Origin: Multifurca ochricompacta
Lineage: Eukaryota > Basidiomycota > Agaricomycetes > Russulales > Russulaceae
DNA: 25,536 nt
NCBI GenBank assembly: GCA_022496185.1
Contig: WTXG01000402.1
Location: 1-25,536, forward strand
Direction: 5' to 3'
Made by a program: the position numbers and the translations under genes. Under the pieces are notes generated by a model. That model did not search any database. It was not told the DNA's origin and worked only from the letters and a program-made list of their open reading frames with translations. Position 1 is the stretch's first letter, and the number at the start of each line of letters is the position of its first letter. Shown here one piece after another: positions 20,885-25,536 of the stretch.

Positions 20885-21380
20885 CCGGCTGGATCTACCA
20901 GCCAAGAGTTGGGTGCGGGTATAAATCACTAACAATCAACAACATCTCTCTTTATGCAAACTCATTTTTTGCAGAACATGGAAACTCCTCGAGGGCTTGA
21001 CCACCTCGTGCGTCGTGAGAAAGAAAAGTCTGAGGGGAAATCCGTTCCCTTTCTGTGCCTTTTTAACTTTACACCTCTCCACCCGTGGTCTTGGCCATTT
21101 CCGGTCATTACAGACACACCAGGGGGAAGGGACATTAGCCCCTTTTCTCTGCCACCCGTATATCTTACAGTTGAATATATGTCAGGTGGTTAAATGATCC
21201 GGGGGAAGTAGGCGTGCCACCCCATACCTGACAAACTGAGATCGATGATATGCACGCACGCATTATTATCACAAGGATAAGGATGATCCTGTCCACAGGT
21301 GACAAAGTCCGAGTTACTCCGAGGAACACACCGCGGAGGGACAGGAGCTCGTGTCAGTGCGACTTGATGCTCCATTGAAC

Positions 21381-21499
21381 TATTGAACATTGAACCTATC
21401 GAACCTAAACCTGCGACGGTTCTTCTAATCTAATTCGGTCTGGGCCACAAGCCTCTGACTGGCCTGGCAATTTCCGACGACTGTGTTCAATGTTCAATA
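21381..21499. repeat. Inverted repeat, 15-bp arms around 89 bp
   Basis: The left arm, TATTGAACATTGAAC at 21381-21395, is perfectly complementary in reverse to the right arm at 21485-21499. Each arm itself contains a near-repeat of TTGAAC. It could be a small decayed terminal-inverted-repeat element or a hairpin. No target duplication was confirmed. Confidence 0.6.
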
Positions 21500-21770
21500 C
21501 AGTGTCGTTGGCGTTGGTTCCCGTGGAGGAAGAGTGGTTGAATTCGCATTTCGCCTTCTTGGTCAAACGAATACATACCTATTGCCTGCTGCGCCGCAAA
21601 GTCGTTTACTGAATGGCTTTTACATCGTTGTATGGGTGACGTACACCAAGCGGGCATTCCTCCACCCCTAGCCTGGTGGTAACGAATAGAGCGTTTAACT
21701 GATTACATCGACATCGATTCGGGCGCCTGATAGCACAGTTCGATGACACATGTGGAATTGAAATGAAGAT

Positions 21771-21794
21771 CGCTCGCTCGCTCGCTCGCTCGCT
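21771..21794. repeat. (CGCT)6 tetranucleotide array
   Basis: Six tandem copies of CGCT lie about 230 bp beyond the SPC3 stop codon. This is probably a microsatellite. Confidence 0.85.
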
Positions 21795-22022
21795 GGTTGC
21801 AGGCGCAACAGGGAAGAGTGATGGCTCCCGGCCTTGCCGGAGGTTTTGGGGGGGGGAGAGCGCCTCACAGTGACCAGTTATAAAATTCGAGATTCCCCGC
21901 AATAGCAAATCCATCAAAAAGGCTTCCCTTTTGTGTTACACTAGTCAGCTGCTGGAGGTAATGATTGGCATTTGCCGTAGTCTGGAAATTTACTATTTCC
22001 AAACGACAAATGACAGGGGCGG

Positions 22023-23487
22023 TTACTCTACACGCTCCCGCGCCAAGGGGAAATCGATGGGTTCAGTCACGCGGGCTGCCTCCCCGTACGTCAGCATGCC
22101 CACGAAAGGCATGAGGTTATACTTAAGGGTGTAATTGGCCGGTGTTGAATTTCTAGGAGTGTGCATATTAATGTCAGCAATGATCACGGGGATAACGGGA
22201 TATATGGAAGCACCGCCGGTGCCAAGGAAGTGAATGGAGAAGTAACGTACTTAAACTTCGCGGATACCTCACGGAAGGGATACTTATTCTTGCCTGAAAC
22301 CGCAATAACAGCGTCCTCCTTTCTGCGGACGATGCGATCCCAAAATACAACCTCATTCCGAACCTGTGAAGGTAACTTAACATTAGAGGGACTTAGGGGC
22401 TCACAACTACAAAATGGCAGGAAAAATGCATCTTTACGGCACCACGTTGCACTCGTCGTTGCCCTTCGATAGCGCAATGAATTCAAAGTGCAGTAGTGGT
22501 GACCGGTATCGGCCCGACACCACACGTGGGCATGGCATGGCATGCATGGCACCATGATCACATAAACTCGTGTCGTCGAAGATATCTCGAAAATTAGGAA
22601 AATGGGGAATGAGCCGGTGACTGCCATGCCGCTGTGGCGACAATATAGCCGAACCAGCAAGCAATCCGCCCAGGTTGCAAGACTATTCCCCGATAACACG
22701 GATTCGGGTTCGGTACACGTTCCGTACCACCGTAGAAGAAGACCATAGAAGACCGAAGAGAATAGCATGAACTTACCCCCTTCGCATTCGTATACTCCGC
22801 TTCTAGATAAACGAACAACTGCTTCGTGTTCCAGTTGAATAAGGGCGTCAGGTCTTTGATCCAAGATGAAGCAATAAAATCGCAGATCACGTTGCAAACG
22901 GAGCGGAAATGAAAGGAGTTTGATTGAGACTTTTTATGAAGCAATATACGCTCATGAGAACGTACCAGCAGTTATATTGAAGTTAACGAAGGCGTATTCT
23001 TGCCGGCGGTGGGGATATCGTCGCGCTTCACCTGAGAACCTATTAGAATAGCCATGTTGGCGTCAACTCCAAATGGTGTGAGTATCAGAAACGAGAAAGA
23101 GAAGATAGGAGGTAAATAAAGCGGAGGATGACTTCTTCGCTATGTGAAGGGTCAACGTCGTGGCTAGATGTAGCAAACAACCCTTGGCTCATGCTATGCC
23201 TCATTGTGCCAATCGACTAACAATACAGACCGAGGGGAAGGGGACGAAAAAAAAGGTGATAGAAACGAGTTCAAAGGTGCCAAAGAAATGCACGACCGCA
23301 AGGCCGTCGATGGCAGTGGTACAATAAAAAAGATCACTGCTTACACTTTTACAGATGTGACCTCAACCGATCCAGTTGGACCTCCGGTGAAGATAAATGA
23401 AGATAAGGCAATGGCCGTAAGAAGGACCATTATAGTAGTAGAAAGTGTGGCAGAGACATTGTTGATCCTGGCGTATATGCTATGCAT
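22023..23487 (-). CDS. SPC3: Signal peptidase complex subunit 3 (SPC22/23 family)
   Basis: This is an essential subunit of the ER signal peptidase complex, a single-pass membrane protein with a luminal domain that supports signal-peptide cleavage by SEC11. Five exons on the minus strand join in phase: 23487-23345, 23039-22966, 22853-22777, 22363-22251 and 22152-22023, giving 178 aa, close to the usual 180. It begins MHSIYARINNVSATLS, then has a membrane segment about residues 14-33. The luminal part carries GEARRYPHRRQEYAFVNFNI, DLTPLFNWNTKQLFVYLEAE, NEVVFWDRIVRRKEDAV and NYTLKYNLMPFVGMLTYG, all typical of fungal SPC3. Introns 1 and 3 are long (305 and 413 bp). A 237-codon open frame across exon 4 and intron 3 is a by-product, not the protein. 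It is divergent from the acyltransferase gene, whose ATG lies 281 bp away. Confidence 0.94.
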
Positions 23488-23768
23488 AGATTTAGATCAG
23501 AGGGGAGGGACGACGATGACAACGACGACGACGCAAAAGCAAATGCAGACACGTCGCAAAGTTACGTCGCTCGCGCTAAACTCAACTTTCGGTTAGCGCC
23601 GGAATGGATTACCATAAAAAGTAAATTTCTCCTGCGCCCCTGGCCCAAGTCACTCAAGCGAGTAACCTCCCTTGGTCAATGTCGGTTGCTGCTCTTCCTC
23701 TTTAGCGACTCCTTTGCTACAGTGGTGACGACGATAAGAGTGGCGCTTCGATCTTCTTGCTTCAACCT
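23488..23768. promoter_or_regulatory. 281-bp divergent promoter between SPC3 and the acyltransferase
   Basis: The start codons of SPC3 (-) and the acyltransferase (+) face away from each other across this gap, so both promoters must lie here or within leader sequence. A trinucleotide-like ACGACG/ACAACG stretch lies at about 23510-23533. No TATA box is obvious. Confidence 0.5.
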
Positions 23769-25536
23769 ATGGACACGGATTATATCTTGCACAGGGTCAT
23801 TCGGCGTATCGCGTCTTGGGCGGTTCACTCTTTCTTTACCGAGGTGCGCGTCATCGGTGGGAGAATGTACCAGCAAGTGGACCCATCATCGTGTATGTTT
23901 GTTTCGCGACCTTCTAAAAAAAAGTGTCCTCAATGTTCACGCTGTGTTGCAACTTTTGTAAATGGCCCGTTTAGAACTGCCACCCACCATAACATGATGC
24001 TGGATCCTGCCATCCTTTGTGCGTTTTCACGTTTTGTAAGCATTACCCTAATTAATGCCACGCAGCCTCGGCGTTTCCCTACAAACGCATTTTACACTAC
24101 TGGAGCAAAGGTCGGATCCTCGTCCCTTCTACGGCAATGTCCTGACAAGCCAATCCAGCCAGCCTCTTCGCGAATCCCGTTCTGCGAAAATCCTTTACAG
24201 CACCGGCAACATACCAGTAGACCGCAAGAGCAAGGACCGCGAGGCTCTCTTTCGTGGTACGATCGAAACACTGAGTAGCGGTAGCGCAGTGGCACTCTTT
24301 CCGGAGGGTACTAGTTACACTGAGCCTCGAATAATGCAAGTCAAGGATGGTGCCGCATGGGCAGCACTTGAATACAGTAAATGGGCCAAGGAAAATCCAG
24401 AGCGTGCTTCTCATGAGCCACTTATGATCATGCCTTGCGCTATTGTTTACACAAACAAGTCTAAGTACCGCAGTCATGTAAGCCCCTTTCGTGTGACTAG
24501 CGACCTGTGCAGAATGTCTCAACCTCCGCGCGGTTTGATAGGTCATCATGGAGTCAGCTACTTCTCGACGTTGTTCCGTACGCCAACTAATACTTTGACT
24601 TTTAGATTCGGTAGTCCTATCTCCATGGATTCCTACCTAAGCCAGTTTCTAGAGGGCGACGAGGATTCTCGGCGGGCCACTGTGAAACTCCTCACGCGCG
24701 CCATCGAAGCGCGCCTTGTTGAGTTGACGATCAACGCGCCCGACTGGTTAGTAATCATGTGAATGTTACCTCCCGGTCTAATTCATCCCTTAAATTTAGG
24801 GACACCCTCTATGTAGCTCGTATGGCGAGAGACCTGCTCTGGGAAGACCAGGAATCACTCGATCGTGATGAATATGTTAATATTTCACAGACGTAGGTCC
24901 AGCCGCATCATAGACGTGTCTACCCTCATTGACTTGTACGTCAGGCTGGTTGATCTCTTCACAACTCCAGACGCCATCCCGAACTTCCAGGCCGTGCGCC
25001 GCTCTCTTCTAGAATACTATTCACTCTTGCAGTCAGCGCAACTAACCAATTCGGTGCTCTCTTCTCTCTCGCTCCCCCGGACACTGGATCCCAATCAACC
25101 TGTCGCACTGCCCAGCCGTTTGTACACGGCCCTCATACTCATTCGAGACAGCCTTGCTAGCCTGATACGTCTACCGTTTTTCCTCCTGCCCTTGATTGTT
25201 CACGCTCCTGCCTACGTTATGGGTCGGCTTGGCGCGCGACTCGTGATAGATGAGGAAGAGACACAGGCGCAGAATAAAATACTTTTTGGGATGTTCCTCC
25301 TCACGCTGATCTACCCTACGGCATTCTTGTTTATGTGGGCTTTCTTATGGTTTACTCCTATTGGGGCCATTCTCTCCGCTACACTTGTCTGGCTATTCGC
25401 CGCCTATCATAACAAGCTTATCAATGGTGGGTAATTTAGCTATAACACGCTGTTTCAACCTAATTTCATGTTCTAGACAATTACGAGCAGTGTGTTTTCC
25501 CTCTTCTCGAAGCCCATTCACCCCCTAACCCAGTTT
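23769..25536 (+). CDS. Glycerol-3-phosphate acyltransferase, GPT2/SCT1-like (3' end outside window; apparent frameshift)
   Basis: This is an ER-membrane acyltransferase of the PlsC superfamily that acylates glycerol-3-phosphate or dihydroxyacetone phosphate, the first step of glycerolipid synthesis. Exons: 23769-23890, 23975-24018, 24066-24110, 24159-24746, 24800-24892, 24945-25426, 25477-end. Motif I is THHNMMLD (H-x4-D), motif II GNIPVDRKSKD, motif III FPEGTSYTEP and motif IV IMPCAIVY. Later text DWDTLYVARMARDLLWED, NISQTLVDLFTTPDA and HNKLIND is family-like. Two hydrophobic regions lie at about 25150-25215 and 25275-25400. At 24187-24190 the frame slips: ASLFANPVLRK in one frame continues as ILYSTGNIPVDRK in the next, as if one A were missing from an A-run. 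A stretch at about 24478-24605 also looks like an intron yet would break phase. Either there are sequence errors or the gene is damaged. Bases before 23769 give no further exon. Confidence 0.85.

Larger units (their letters stand above)
19868..22022. other. 2.1-kb gene-free stretch with short repeats
   Basis: This stretch lies upstream of the zinc-cluster factor and downstream of SPC3, so it should contain the factor's promoter and leader and the SPC3 3' end. Open frames are short, lack family resemblance and overlap simple repeats. It holds tandem arrays at 20176-20199, 20546-20572, 20843-20884 and 21771-21794, a 16-bp palindrome at 20694-20709, and an inverted repeat at 21381-21395/21485-21499. 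No tRNA or rRNA was recognised. Confidence 0.45.

Noticed and set aside
22184..22897. 237-codon open frame on the minus strand
   Set aside because: It is SPC3 exon 4 read together with intron 3 and out-of-frame exon sequence. Only the part matching exon 4 carries family motifs.
23204..23596. 130-codon forward open frame
   Set aside because: It is antisense to SPC3 exon 1 and intron 1, with no family resemblance.
1..25536. CRISPR array, rRNA, tRNA or intact transposase
   Set aside because: No regular spacer-repeat arrays, no cloverleaf with A and B boxes, and no transposase or reverse-transcriptase motifs were seen on either strand.

Overview
The window is nuclear DNA from a filamentous fungus, most likely a basidiomycete of the Agaricomycotina. 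The reasons are dense short GT-AG introns (mostly 50-110 bp, often with a CTAAC or CTAAT branch site), about even base composition, widely spaced mono- and bicistronic-looking promoters, and fungal-type families such as a CYR1-type adenylate cyclase and a Zn(II)2Cys6 factor. The species cannot be named from the sequence alone.

Layout from left to right. (1) 1-1022, +: 3' part of a METTL24-like methyltransferase gene. (2) 1726-4432, +: a Chk2/Cds1/Rad53-type checkpoint kinase with SQ/TQ cluster, FHA and kinase domains, nine exons. (3) 4433-7273: a long gap between convergent genes that contains a frameshifted, stop-ridden protein relic (about 5515-6890). (4) 7274-13015, -: adenylate cyclase, six exons, RA + LRR + PP2C-like + cyclase domains. 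(5) 13560-16246, +: NIPA-type magnesium transporter with fifteen exons, one of them only 6 nt, transcribed divergently from the cyclase. (6) 17292-19867, -: Zn(II)2Cys6 transcription factor whose zinc cluster is split by a 585-bp intron. (7) 19868-22022: gene-free stretch with several short tandem repeats and an inverted repeat. (8) 22023-23487, -: signal peptidase complex subunit SPC3 with two unusually long introns. (9) 23769-25536, +: GPT2/SCT1-like glycerol-3-phosphate acyltransferase, cut by the window end and carrying an apparent 1-nt frameshift.

The genes are mostly conserved housekeeping or signalling functions: DNA-damage checkpoint, cAMP synthesis, Mg2+ transport, ER signal-peptide cleavage and ER glycerolipid synthesis. 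They do not form a recognisable metabolic cluster. Two divergent pairs (cyclase/NIPA and SPC3/acyltransferase) share short intergenic promoters. I found no evidence of a wholly new multi-gene system. The most interesting signals are gene-structure oddities (6-nt microexon, zinc-cluster-splitting intron, long SPC3 introns, acyltransferase frameshift), the PP2C-like domain of the cyclase that lacks its expected metal ligands, and the unidentified decayed gene. Exon joins were worked out by hand from splice signals, phase and recalled family patterns, and no database search was run.
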